Source: Artemisia argyi
Taxonomy: Eukaryota > Streptophyta > Magnoliopsida > Asterales > Asteraceae
Assembly: GCA_030686995.1 (NCBI GenBank)
Contig: CM060691.1
Coordinates: forward strand, 60,916,338-60,980,337
Direction of reading: 5' to 3'
Length of the DNA: 64,000 nucleotides
Part shown: piece by piece, positions 33,798-45,034 of the stretch
Numbering within the stretch: the stretch's first letter is position 1
Layout of the letters: each line of letters starts with the position of its first letter
The notes under the pieces: model-generated
What the model was told of the DNA's origin: nothing
The model's database searches: none
The model's input: only the letters and a program-made list of their open reading frames with translations
Position numbers and translations under genes: made by a program

Positions 33798-36700
33798 TTA
33801 GACAACAACTTTTGGAACCCATTTAAGCACGGCGCCAACGGGTTTACCATATTTTGAAATCCATTTGAAAGTTGTGTCAATCCGAGACAAAGAAGTTGAA
33901 TTCCAACGAGGACTAAAAACCGGTGTTTCATTTTGAAATAAAGCTCGTGGAATCAACGGTGATTTAAAACTCTTTTTCTTTTGAAACTTGTTTGAGAAAC
34001 TCGGTGTTTCTCTTGGAGTTTTAAAACTTGAAGAAGAAGTTTTCCATCCATTGTTGAAACTCGGTGTTTCATTTCGAAAATTCGTTTTTGAGATGAATGA
34101 AAACCTTCCAGAATTAGGATTTTTTAAAGCATAGCCATTCTTTTGTTGTATCGGAAGCATTTCAGAGTATGAATATTTCAAATGTTTTGAACGGCTTTGC
34201 TTTGGTTTCCACACTGGCTTTACCGGAGTAAAACGAGAGTATGGAGTTTGAAAACCTTGATTCTTTTCTTTATGAGCACTTGCATTTGAAACCTTTTGAG
34301 GAGTAAATGTTTCAGAAAAATTAGGTCTCTTTGAAAATTTCCTTCCTTTTTGCAAAGAATAGGTTGTAAACTGAAAAACCTTTTTCGAAAACGGTTTGGA
34401 AGGTTCACCCGTGTAAACCTTCTCCGAAATACTTACTTGTGGTTTAGACTCGTTTGAAACATGAGATTTTCCTTATGACCGGTTAAGAACATCAAACTTC
34501 GCTTTTAAGGCATTGTATGACGTTCTCAAATCATTGTATTCTTTTTGAAGAGAAAGATGATCTGATGACGCCAGTTGTTCTTGCAAAGAAGCATTTTGAT
34601 TTTCAAGATGAGCAAAATATTTTTCATATTTGTCTGTTTCGATTGAAAAATCATTTTTGGCATCACCAAAATCCTTGGTTTGTTGTGCAATTATTTTTTC
34701 CAATTCAACAATTTTCTTTTGAAGCACAGATTTTTCTTTTTCAAAAAGATGATTTTGTGTGATCTGAGAGTCAGATTTGTTTGAAGTTTGATTCTGAACT
34801 CTTGACCGCTTGATTGAATCAAACAAGTTTTTGTAAGTCTGTTTCAAATGCTCATTTTCTTTTTGTAATGATGCCACAGTATGTTCCAATTCAAGATTTT
34901 TTGTATCAAGTTCGTCGAAATCAAACTTGATATTGGTATCATCACAATTTTCTACAAAAATCTCTTCTTTTTCTTTAAGCACTGATGTCAAAGAGTTTTC
35001 AGAAGACATTTTCTCATTCTTCTCTTGCAGTTTAAGTTGGAAAGAGATACTTTGTGCTTCGAGTATTGCAAGATGTTTCTCAAACTGAGCTGTTCTTTTT
35101 GACAATTCTTCTTTGACATCAGCTACTTCTTTTGAAAGCTCGGTGATTTTCTTTTTGAGACAAAGATTTTCAGATTTCAAGGAAGATGTTTGTTCAAAAT
35201 TCTCATTCTCATACTCATGGCTGATAGATGCTGACTTGAACGACTCTAGTTGATTTGTGAAAAATTCTTTTTGGATGTCCAGAATTAAGCATTTTTCATC
35301 AAATTCGTCTTCAAGAGAGTGAACGTACTTTAGATCTTCTCTCATTTCAGTTACAAGATGTTTTTCAAAGTACTCAAAACATAAGTTGATATCTTTCACA
35401 CGAGGTTCAATCTCATCTTTCAAAATCTTTTTGACTTCTAACTTAAGGCGTACATCTGATGAAAGAGGATTAGAGAAAATGTTGTTTGTGATGTTTTCTT
35501 GCTTAAACCAAATGACTTTTAACGTTTGCTCAATGTGATGTTTAAGATTACAAAATTGTTTCCTTGCTCTATTTTGCCATAACTTAGCATCATAGGTAGC
35601 AAGTTGAGCTTCTTTGAAAAATCTTTTCACATTTGTGTCTTTTCTTTTGAAAGGTTCTTTTGGTATATCTGTCAATTGTAGACAACCATACACAAAGCCG
35701 TGGTATAAGAGTGGGTTTTTTGTTTGTTTTACTTTCAAACGTTTTTCCTCTTCAGATTTTAAAATATCTTGAGACTCAAACAAAAGATCATCTAACAATT
35801 CTTTTCCCATATCATTAGCGTTATACAAAATAGGTGTCAAGTTTTGCAATTTGTTTAAAAAACAAGGTTTTTCATTTTCCACATTAGCATTATTCACAAA
35901 ACCAATCCTAGATGTTTGTTTCTCAACCTCCTCATCTTTAGTAGGCAGCATGTTGATAGTCTGAGAAGTCTGTCCCAATTTTCGAAGTTTGTTTTCAAGA
36001 TCGTTTGTTCGTTTCAAAAACTCTTTGTTTTCATTCTCAAGTTTTGTGTTTACAATCTCAAAATTTGATGTGGTTTTCTGAAGCTTTGAATTTTCACTTT
36101 TTAAATCATTGTTCTCTTTTAAAAGCGCTTGAACCTTTCTGTTGTTAACAACCATTTGAGCATCCAGATTTTGAATGGAACGTTTTTCACGAAGAACAGC
36201 TTCTCTATAACCAACTTCAAGTTCTTCATTTCTTTTTAGAAGTGGTTTGACAGACTCTCCATACATTTCAAACTTTTGAGCGTGAGATTTAAGGTTTGAG
36301 ATTTCAATTTCAAGTTTAGCATTTCTTGTTGTTGCATTTTCAAAACGTTTTTCCATTTCCTTAAATCTCTCAATCTCTTTGTTCAAAAAGACATTCGTTT
36401 GCTTAGCTTCACGATTGTCGTTTTTGCACTTGTCAAGTTCATGTTTGAAATTATTGATTAATGAAGCAAAGAAGGCACGATCTTGTTCATAAGAAGATCC
36501 ATCCTGGGCAGGCTCACCTCTATTAGGATCCATATCTGGAGTAGCAAAAGTGATATTACTATCATTTTGTTCCACCACACATGTGTCACTAATAGACTCA
36601 GGATGCGCAGGATGTGTCTGATCATGAGCAAACACATTATCAAAGATATTACCATTATCATGAGCATGTGAATGTTTTACCGTAGCCAATATCTCTGTGT

Positions 36701-37436
36701 ATGATGAAGGTCTGATATGATCATCCTCGGTATCCCAAATAGCTTCATTCCTTTGTGTACCATCAGCATCCGAATCATAGCTAGGACTGCTGCTTTCAAC
36801 CTGCTGTTCTGAAGATGAATCACTTCCTGTAAAAACCAAACTATCATCTGATGCATCACCCTCATTGACCGTTTCCTTTTTTGCTTGAAAATCTTTCTCT
36901 GTCTCCTTTTCAATCACCTCTGTTTCCTTTAACTGCATCTCTCTTTCAATTTGCTCTCTTTCTTTTAACTGCATATCTTTTTCAATCTGTTCTCTTTCCC
37001 GTTTCAGCTTCTCAATTTCATTTAACTCAGCTTCCTCAGCATCAAGTATCTTTTCGAGTTCCCCCATGTCATTTATGCATTTAGTTCTGAATGTCAAATA
37101 GCCTACCCAAAATTGTTGGTAAAATGCGTCGATAAACTCTGACTGGTTCATTATCCAAGGGTTAAAGATACGCTAAAATTGAGTTTGGATCACTTTAAAA
37201 GCTTCCTTGCAGTTACTCATATCAAGTTCTGCTTCATTAAGTAGCATCTCAAGTTGATTCAGGCTTTTGTTGAGTTTCTCTTTGAAATAATGAAATCGGT
37301 CTCTGACATAGTATTCAAATGCTTGTTAGAACCTTGAATCATAACCATAAATATTGATGACCTTCACTACATATGACTTGAACACTGTAAACACTTTCTT
37401 TGAATCTCTCTCTTGGATTTGCATTTTCATTTCCAT
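33798..37436 (-). pseudogene. gag: Giant coiled-coil Gag-like protein with three in-frame stops
   Basis: A single frame runs leftward from ATG 37436 to the stop at 33798, broken only by TAA at 37326-37328, TAG at 37173-37175 and TAA at 34473-34475; otherwise open for about 1,200 codons. The longest piece (37151-34473, 892 aa) starts MNQSEFIDAFYQQFW. It then has a KLKREREQIEKDMQLKE charged helix, an acidic Ser-rich linker and several hundred residues of heptad coiled coil (for example LKSENSKLQKTTSNFEIVNT and NLCLKKKITELSKEVADVKE). The last piece (34355-33798) is basic, rich in Lys, Ser and Phe, as RNA-binding Gag tails are. No CCHC knuckle seen. Resembles, from memory, the N-terminal Gag of TNT1-like polyproteins in the daisy family. 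Confidence 0.7.
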
Positions 37437-37868
37437 TGTAAAGCGATGTGTGATAAAGTTGATCTTAGGATCTTTTAAGATAACAAAGGTTGTTGTTTGA
37501 AGATTAGGTGTTTTTGGCGAAGTTTGAAAGCGTAAGTGATAAATTTAAGTGATTTCGAATTTTCCTCCAAAAATATTTTTGAAAATTTTCTCTCCCAAAA
37601 TTTGAAAATCACTATAAAAGGCACTTCTAAGGATACCAGAAAATTTTGAGTTTTGAAAATTTTTACGTCAAAATTTACTGAAAAAATTTGAATTTTGGCC
37701 TAAAAATTTGAATTTTCGGCCGAAATTTTCAACGTTATACCAAACTTTGAATCTCGCGTAAAAATTGAACGTTTAATCTCCTGTAAAAAATAATTTTTAC
37801 TCAAAATTTCCCGCCAAAAAACTCGGTAAGATTTTCCCAAAATTTGAATTTTCGGCCGAAATTTTACT

Positions 37869-37907
<39 letters not shown>

Positions 37908-38596
37908 CAAACTTGGTAAGATTATACTTGAGGACTAACTCAGTAACAAAGAAAGTCTCAAACTCGATAAGCTCAGAAAAACCTAACTCGGTAAGTTCTT
38001 AAAAGCTTTAAACTCGCTATGTCTTATAAACTTTCAAACTCGGTAAGTTTAAAAAATTCTGGCAGAGTTTCGCCTTGATATGAGCCACAATGAACCTTAC
38101 TCGATGTACGATAAGGTAATAGGCTAACTCGCCAAATTGTAACACTAAAAGTTTTCAAACTCGGTAAGAAAATTTTCAAACTCGAAAATATTTCCCAAAC
38201 TCGGTAAGTTTTACCAAACTCGGTAAGATTTTCCCAAACTCGGTAATAATTTCCCAAACTCGGTAAAAATTTTCCCAAACTCGGTAAGCTTTTCCCAAAC
38301 TCGGAAAAAAATTTCAAACTCGAAAAAAAATTATTTCAAACTCGCAAAAAATTTCAAACTCGATGAAAATTTTTTTCAAACTCGAAAATGATTTTTCAAA
38401 CTCGATAAAAATTATTTTAACTCGAAAATAATTTTTCAAACTCGATAAAATATTTTTCAAACTCAAAAAATATTTCAAACTCGAAAAAATTTGATGAACA
38501 GTAACGAGATCCGAGATTTTTCACCCAAAAACACGATTTTACACCCAAAAACAATCTAGAACAACCTAAAATTATCCCTTGGCTCTTGATACCACT
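37437..38596 (-). other. 5' leader of the coiled-coil Gag element
   Basis: Untranslated leader between the primer-binding site (38581-38596) and gag. Contains a poly-T tract (37867-37908) and, at 37905-38490, the short tandem repeat described separately. Reading frames within it are products of the repeat. Confidence 0.6.
37905..38490. repeat. Tandem repeat of CAAACTCGGTAAG-like units in retroelement leader
   Basis: About 30 variants of (T)CAAACTCGGTAAGTTTTCC, in units of about 17-26 bp. They grade from CTCGGTAAG forms (37905-38300) to CTCGAAAAA/CTCGATAAA forms (38300-38490). In element sense each unit reads CTTACCGAGTTTG. Similar words CGGTAAGATTTTCCC appear at 37820 and the gag proximal leader. 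Confidence 0.9.
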
Positions 38597-38928
38597 TGTA
38601 TGATCTTAGATCTAGCTTTATCACTTAAGAATATGATGTTAGAGAGAGTTGGAAGAGCTAGAGAGAGAAAGTAGAGAGAGAGAGAGGTGGAGAGCACTAT
38701 GTGAAATGAAACCTTTGATTAGCATGAACTCCCACCCTTCCTAACAAGCTTAGGAGGGGTATTTATACTTTTACATAAGCCACCATGGGCTTTCTCATGG
38801 GCCTTCTTTTGGGCCAAGCCATTAAGGCTTTTACTTAAACTTAATGAACTAGCATTTTACTAACTATTACATGAATATATTTAACTAACTATTTGACTCA
38901 ATAATGATCGTCACTTTTAATCCTAACA
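38597..38928 (-). repeat. 5' LTR of the coiled-coil Gag element
   Basis: Partner of 31106-31437. The primer-binding sequence TGGTATCAAGAGCC lies immediately beyond its leftward end. Confidence 0.95.
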
Positions 38929-38933
38929 CAATA

Positions 38934-41900
38934 TATAAGATAACCAATTGCATGATTTATAACACAAGTACTTTTTACCAAGTCACTTCATGTTCATGTC
39001 TCATCAAAACATAAACGTGTTATAATCCTACTATACGTTATTAATCATTGATCAACTCAACGACTTCTTGTATATGTCTTGATTAAAAACCCATAACAAG
39101 TTAACGGCTTACTTTATTATAAGTCTTGTAATACTTAAAAGACTTCATGTTTATAAGAAGATATAAACATGTATAACTAAAGTATTCTTGAACACCACCA
39201 TTTAGTTTCATTAGTAATTACAAGTTAATTTATTTACTTCATTTATTTATGTCATTCGAATAATACATAAATATTATAGTTGAAGTCGTCTAGTTAGCAT
39301 ATTGACACATGTTCTAATATCTATCTAATTATAGAAATAGTAAATTATCCATGTACTGTCTCACGTAATCATGGAAATTCACCTTGGTGTTATAATCTAT
39401 TCAAGGTCTCCCTTAAACTAAATTGTAAGACCAAGGTTTCTTGGATTAGATGTGTATTAGAATGTGAGTCTCTTACTTTGCAGTCAAGAGAATCCTTTAA
39501 ATCATATTCTTATATGTTGTACCTTGTACGAATAAAGATTTCTCCCACTTGTGCATGGAACAAGATCATGTACCATATAAACAAGACGCGTGCGTTTGTT
39601 AATATGAACAATATGATTATGTCAATTATATTAGAATAACTAGTAGATATATATATAGCCACTATATTAACAAGGAAACGCACATGACTATCCTTGAAAA
39701 TTTAGTATATATATTTTGGAAAGTATTTATCTTGAGATATTCAAAGATAAAGTAGATTACTACCAAGATAACAATCCTTGTAGCTCCCATTGAATTAGAG
39801 ATCATTACTATAATTCCTTATTCAGTAATACAAACACAATCCTCCCACTGAATTTGACAACATTATAAATGTTTCATTTAACGAGTGAAAGGAAATAGTG
39901 TGCTATTCACTTTCCTACATCTTTGAGAAAACCCATTCATAACAATTACCTAGGTACTAAAAGAATGTATTCTACTACGTAAATGTGATTCATCACATCC
40001 CAAACTATTAACTTGAAAAACTGGGCATGCGATTTCTTCCTGAATAGATCTACCATTCCAACAATTGTATGTAGTATCTTTAAATGATCAAAGCAAAACA
40101 ACTAGATAAAATATGCTAGTTTGTCTTTTATCATTTTGTGGTAATCCGTCTAGCTTCTAATTTAATAACTCATAAAAGATTACACATGTTTTCCAAGAGA
40201 ATGTGATTACCAAAGAAGGTAATAAAATCTCTTATGGAAAATATGCAATTTCTCTTAACTATTAAAGTTACTATGAGTCATGTATTTGGAATTTAGACAA
40301 TTCTAATTTTCCTATTATACATTTCTCATTCATGAAAAGGAATAGGATTAAGTCTCACACTTCTCCTAATGGAAAGAAGACTAGGTTTATTCTTTTAGTA
40401 AAATTGACTCTAACAAAAAAAAACCTATACGGGTGTAGATCAATTTACTTGATAAAAGAATAACTTACAAAATTCAATTAGTATTTTCGATAATTCATAT
40501 TTCCAAGAAAATATAATACCCAAGGATATATTCATATAACCAACTAATTTTCTTGAAAATCTAGGATCCAACTTTTCATAGATTTAACTACATCAGTTGA
40601 TCTGCTAGTAATGAAAGTATAAAAGATGGTAATCTGTCGAACAATAATTGGCAAACAATTTTCCAATTCCTAGATTATTATGGGAATTACATCAAATTGA
40701 TTCATCAATTTGCAATGTAAGCATGTTTCATCCCATCTCATGCCTTAAGTTCTAGGTCTCACGCACAACTTAATTAAGTCGTCTAACTTAAAAACTGTAA
40801 AATCTCCATATATGGTCTCACGCATTAACAGAATTTTACCTTGTCATTGAATTTAGCCTGCGTCTCACGTTTACCAAATAATAACTTCAAGTGTTTCTTA
40901 TAGTTAGATGGCATGTAAATTAAATTTTAGGGTATTTAGTTTGATGTGAAAATCAAAACATGTATAAATATGCATGCACTCATCTTTATAGCATAAGTTT
41001 TCAAAACATTTTTATTACCAATTCTTAATATTAATACAAAAGTTTTACTTGAGGTATCGGGTTCACCAATTAAAGAAGAACCTACAATTATCGCCCACAA
41101 AAGTGAAATTGAGGTAAATCACCCTTAAGATGATATTGTAAAAGAATGGAGATAAAAGAAAGTTGTTTAAGACACATTCATAAGTGTGATAACCAAGGCA
41201 GACTCTAAGGCTCTTTCCAAGCCTTCTTACCATCACTATGAATTTGTCTTATAGGACTTACTTTTAAAACCATGTGTACAAAAACATCAATCAAGCAAAA
41301 GTTTATGGATTAAATCTTAAAACATGTAATAAAGTATAAATCTTGCTAGTCTAGCCTGGGAGCCAATTACCGTGCGAAGCAAACCACTGTCGGCACATAA
41401 GACACTGCAAGAATCAATCTTTATCACTTAAAGTTTCACCATTATTAGTCCAATTTATTTTCTTTATAAAAAATTACCCTTTTATTGCTTACAATCATGT
41501 CCAACAAATAAAACAATAAAACAAGTAATCAAAGACAAATCAATCAACTAATAAACATAACAATTATAAAGGTGAAACAAATAGCCACATGCAATCTTGA
41601 TTAGAAAAGATCCTAATAAAACAATTCTAAGTTTCAATATGCATATAATCAACTAAGGCCTTCCCTTCTTGAAGAAAGTGAGCCACATGCATTGACAAGT
41701 CAATTGCGTAGGCCAAAGTCAATCACATACCACATAGCGCATAAATTTATTTTATTAATTATTGAGGTCTTCCCCAATTTTAGATCTATCTAAACATGTG
41801 ACAAAAACAATTAAAACAATTAACAATCCATGACTAACATGCATGTTTCGTCACGGATCAAAGCATAACAATTACCTATAAGGTCACAAGTACATTCAAA

Positions 41901-42130
41901 TAACTAGTTAATGACCTAGGGTTTCTAACTAATTACAATTTAATTAATTAAACCACAAACCCTAATTAGGGTTTATGGAAAAAATCGACCCCCCTAAATT
42001 AGGGTTAGGGTTTCGAAAAAAAAATTGAATAAAACCCTAGATCCAAAACATGTATATAAAACTATTAAAGATATGATTTTTATTATGTTTTAGTAATCAA
42101 TTACATGTTATACATGGCTCGTGATGCCAC
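38934..42130. other. LARD interior adjoining its 5' LTR, non-coding
   Basis: AT-rich. The degenerate primer-binding site is at 42116-42130. No reading frame, RNA gene or further nested element recognised. Confidence 0.6.
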
Positions 42131-42938
42131 TGTTAGAATTTAAATAACTTCACAATCATATAAATAAATCATAATCAAAGTATACACGTATGCGGAATCT
42201 ATAGATCAAATATAACATATAATTATTAACGAAAACATTAATATGAACGTACCTTTGTGATTCAAGCAAGAACAAGAATCAACTTCAATAACCTTGATTA
42301 AGTGATGAACCCTAATTAGGATTTGAATTAGGGATCTATGAATAACCCCTTACCGTTTTGTTATTCGATCCAAGATATTAACTATAGTGGGTTAATACCA
42401 CGTTCTTGTATACACGAATTAATAACGTATTAATGTTTATGCTAGTAACACACAAAATAATGATTTGCTTAACAAGAAAATCGATCAAGAAACCCTAAGG
42501 GGTGTTGGTCGATTTATTTAACAAGAAAAGATAGAAATAAACACAATTAGGGTTTAGTGTGTGTACAAGTTGTAACCAAACAATGAACCCTATGCATGTG
42601 TGTTTATATAGATGTGGAAACTTGGAGTCCAAGTTTGAGTAGAAATGGTTCTCGCCATCAAACTCATAACCGGCCATCCCATTAGAAGGGATTCCGGAAC
42701 TTTCTTGTCCTCTTTATTCCACATTAGTCATTCTCTTTTGATATTTAACGATAGTTAGCCAATTCCGTTAACTACTAACGATCGTTAGTCCATATCTTGT
42801 GTTTAATAATAAATATATATAATGTTTTATATACATTAATTATTAATCATTAATACTCATTTGTAACATGTGCAATCCCGTGGTCTCGGGTTCGAAACTA
42901 GTCATATACGTATTAATTTTTATCCATAAATTCCAACA
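42131..42938 (-). repeat. 5' LTR of the LARD-like element
   Basis: 808 bp. Carries the TATA-like CTATATAAACACAC on the minus strand near 42602, like its partner at 17657-18445. The extra length includes TCGGGTTCGAAACTAGTCA near 42887. Confidence 0.9.
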
Positions 42939-43297
42939 AACTCTGTATATTGGGTTGAAAGCATATGATGTTGAAATGTTATACATATCGCCATTTGGTC
43001 CTTTTGGTGATACACTAGGCGTACGAGCTGTCCCGTCTATGAAAAGATCATTTGGTGTTGTAAAAGCTTCAATGGCGTTTACAAAAGCATAAGAAGATCT
43101 AGTCAACGGTGTGAAATCAAGTCTGATTTTTTTTTATCATTCACAATAGGAACAATAAAATCTTTGATTACAATCTCGTTTTCGACTTTATAATTGGATA
43201 ACAACGAGAACCCAAAGACTTGTACGTTGATTATCGTATTATGTAACTGACGGTGTATCGGGTCTCGGAAGACCCGATTCCCATAACGAACCAAAAT

Positions 43298-43399
43298 GTG
43301 ATCCACTAACGAGTGTGATCCACTGACGAGTATGATCCACTGACGAGCATGATCCACTGACGAGTATGATCCACTGACTAATGTGATCCACTGACGAAC
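43298..43399. repeat. 17-bp minisatellite, six units, in the LTR upstream region
   Basis: Six tandem units of GTGATCCACTGACGAGT with one to four changes each. Four of the six units have intact CTGACGA, containing TGACG, the core bound by plant TGA-type bZIP factors; the others have CTAACG or CTGACT. Confidence 0.9.
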
Positions 43400-43573
43400 C
43401 AAAGTACACTGATGATTCAAAAGGACGATACCAAGTGATGAACCAAAAGGACGAACCAAAAGGGTTGTCACTAGCTGACAAGCTCCACGTCATTATAAAA
43501 AGGACGTCCTAGCTATTGGGCTGTACGGACAGGCCCATCAAGCCCATGCTTAGTTCTCGGAATAAGTAAGTAG

Positions 43574-43580
43574 TATAAAT
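43574..43580 (+). promoter_or_regulatory. TATA box of the Tat LTR
   Basis: TATAAAT within GTAGTATAAATAGCCCC, about 310 bp before the LTR end. Well-formed plant TATA context. Confidence 0.6.
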
Positions 43581-43887
43581 AGCCCCAACTATTCACAGTT
43601 GAGGGCAAGATTTCCTGGAGAGCAATTACTCCGAACCGAACTAGCACTTATACTTTATACTTCATACTTTACTCATATCACAAATACGCATTCTCACACC
43701 GGAGCTGGGTCTCAGACTAAACGCCGGGGCGAGGCTAACGTGTGCTACTTTTTTTTTTATTACAGCTCAAGACTTAGCAGGAGATACGAAGTTCCTCGAG
43801 GTTCGGAGCACGTCAGTAGATCAGAACACCCTTGAAGACCCGGACTGCTTCCCCATATCCTAGGTGTGGATTATTGCATCTACAAAC

Positions 43888-43905
43888 TGGTGCCATCCAT
43901 GGGAC
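43888..43905 (+). other. Primer-binding site of the Tat element
   Basis: TGGTGCCATCCATGGGAC starts three bases after the LTR. The form TGG-GCC-- is that of plant gypsy primer sites; the tRNA partner is not certain. Confidence 0.55.
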
Positions 43906-43936
43906 CTCTATTTCACTCTACCTAGTTAAGTGAGCA

Positions 43937-45034
43937 ATGGCTGGTCCAAGCGACAATCTTGATACCCCTCCTACGAATGAGAATAATACCAAAGGAGGAA
44001 CAAACACGTTCGGTGTCGATCAACAGGCGTTCATCACTGATAGCATCAAGGCTTTACAAGCGTTGATTAAGCAATCGCAAGAAGGAACGAGTGGCATACG
44101 TCCCACCCAACTTGATTTCGAAGAAGATGACCTGTCTCGTCCTTTCACAGGAAGTGAATATGTGGATGACAAGTACAAAGACGTGGCTCCTACTTATCGG
44201 ACAAAGGAAGAAGATCTCAACAAACCTTTCAAAGAAGCACAACTTAAGTCTCCATTCTCCTCACGAATCCTCATGTTCTCAGCTCCCAAGTGCAAAATGC
44301 CTCCGCACATCCGAATGTATGATGGGTCAAAGGACCCAGAGGATCACCTTAGCCTCTACTCCGGAGCTGCTATTAACAATGAATGGCCCATGCCGGTATG
44401 GTGCCGCATGTTTCAACAAATGTTGGAAGATAGGGCGAGGGGATGGTTTGACAAGCTCCCTAATGGGTATATTGACGAATGGTTTGAGTTGAAGAGAAGG
44501 TTCCTCATCCGCTTCTCACAAAGGAAAAAATGCTTTTAGGATCCCACAGAGATTCACAAGATCCAAAGGAAGGCAAACGAGACTCTCTCATCCTTCAAAG
44601 AACGATTCATCGAGGAAAGCGGGCGTATTCTCGACATTCCTGAGATCATGCAGATAGGAGCATTCATGTATGGACACAAGTGTCCCGAGCTCTCAAAGAA
44701 GTTTGCTGACAAGATCCCAAGGACTGTAGATGAAATGATGGAGAGAGTGGATGACTTCCTCAGGTCAGAAGAAGCCTACGACACTACGGAAGCACCTCGA
44801 GTTGAGGCGATCGATTCCCAAAAGAAGGGGAATAACGTCTATAAGAACGATAGGTCATATGGGGACAAGAGGAAACCAAATAAGCCCCACAATCACTACG
44901 GAGGGGGATATTCTTCTCACTCAAGGGACACTCGTCCTCCTTATCCAAGAGAAGCTCGTGCTCCATATCAACAACATCGACCTACTCAACGGGTGACGAT
45001 CAACTCTCTCTCCAAAACCCAGCGGAGATCCTAA
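43937..45034 (+). pseudogene. gag: Tat Gag polyprotein (in-frame stop)
   Basis: Starts MAGPSDNLDTPPTNEN 32 bp after the primer site. The Gag core follows: MPPHIRMYDGSKDPEDHLSL, CRMFQQMLEDRARGWFDKLP and EWFELKRRFLIRFSQRKKCF. A TAG at 44537 interrupts an otherwise continuous frame that goes on with DPTEIHKIQRKANETLSSFK and FADKIPRTVDEMMERVDDFL to 45034. A one-base frameshift near 45005-45015 then separates it from the zinc knuckle. Capsid protein of the element, packaging its RNA. Not functional in this copy. Confidence 0.85.

Larger units (their letters stand above)
31106..38928 (-). mobile_element. Pol-less Copia-like element with giant coiled-coil Gag
   Basis: LTRs of 332 bp (31106-31437 and 38597-38928) differ at about three positions by eye, so the insertion is recent. 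Exact CAATA duplications flank it (31101-31105, 38929-38933). A tRNA-Met primer site AGTGGTATCAAGAGCC adjoins the right (5') LTR and a purine tract CCCTTAGGGGGAGAT the left (3') LTR, so it is read leftward. A minus-strand TATA box GTATAAATACCCC is in each LTR (near 31266 and 38757). Only a gag-like frame is found; protease, integrase, RT and RNase H are missing. Confidence 0.85.
17657..42938 (-). mobile_element. Large non-coding LTR retrotransposon (LARD-like) with nested insertions
   Basis: LTRs 17657-18445 and 42131-42938 share ends TGTTAGAATTT...TCCAACA, and exact 5-bp duplications AACTC flank them (17652-17656, 42939-42943). RLK3 reads continuously across when it is removed. In element sense (leftward) the 5' LTR is 42131-42938, with a degenerate tRNA-Met-like primer site GTGGCATCACGAGCC next to it. 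A purine tract CCAAGTGGGAGC precedes the 3' LTR. After subtracting three nested insertions about 7.7 kb remains. No Gag or Pol domain is recognisable in that interior, so it is non-autonomous. Confidence 0.85.
17105..43247 (-). pseudogene. RLK3: malectin-like ectodomain fragment split by nested insertions
   Basis: Three pieces together match RLK1 ectodomain residues of about 12-183: 17105-17304, 17641-17656 (with overlap CCACCAAC) and 42939-43247. Minus-strand peptides include QLHNTIINVQVFGFSLLSNY, VENEIVIKDFIVPI, FVNAIEAFTTPNDLF and NISTSYAFNPIYRV, close to RLK1. The gaps are a hAT MITE, the 25-kb LARD and, at 43248, a Tat gypsy element. The membrane segment and kinase are absent. All three RLK copies share the same order of motifs, so this was a local cluster before the retroelements arrived. 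Confidence 0.85.
43248..43884 (+). repeat. 5' LTR of the Tat gypsy element
   Basis: Begins TGACGGTGTATCGGG where RLK3 similarity ends, and ends ATTGCATCTACA three bases before the primer site. It contains a 17-bp minisatellite (43298-43399) and a TATA box at 43574. The partner LTR lies outside the window, so the exact ends are inferred. Confidence 0.65.

Noticed and set aside
38024..38317. 97-codon frame with repeated FGKSLPSLG-like words
   Set aside because: Translation of the CTCGGTAAG tandem repeat in the untranslated leader.
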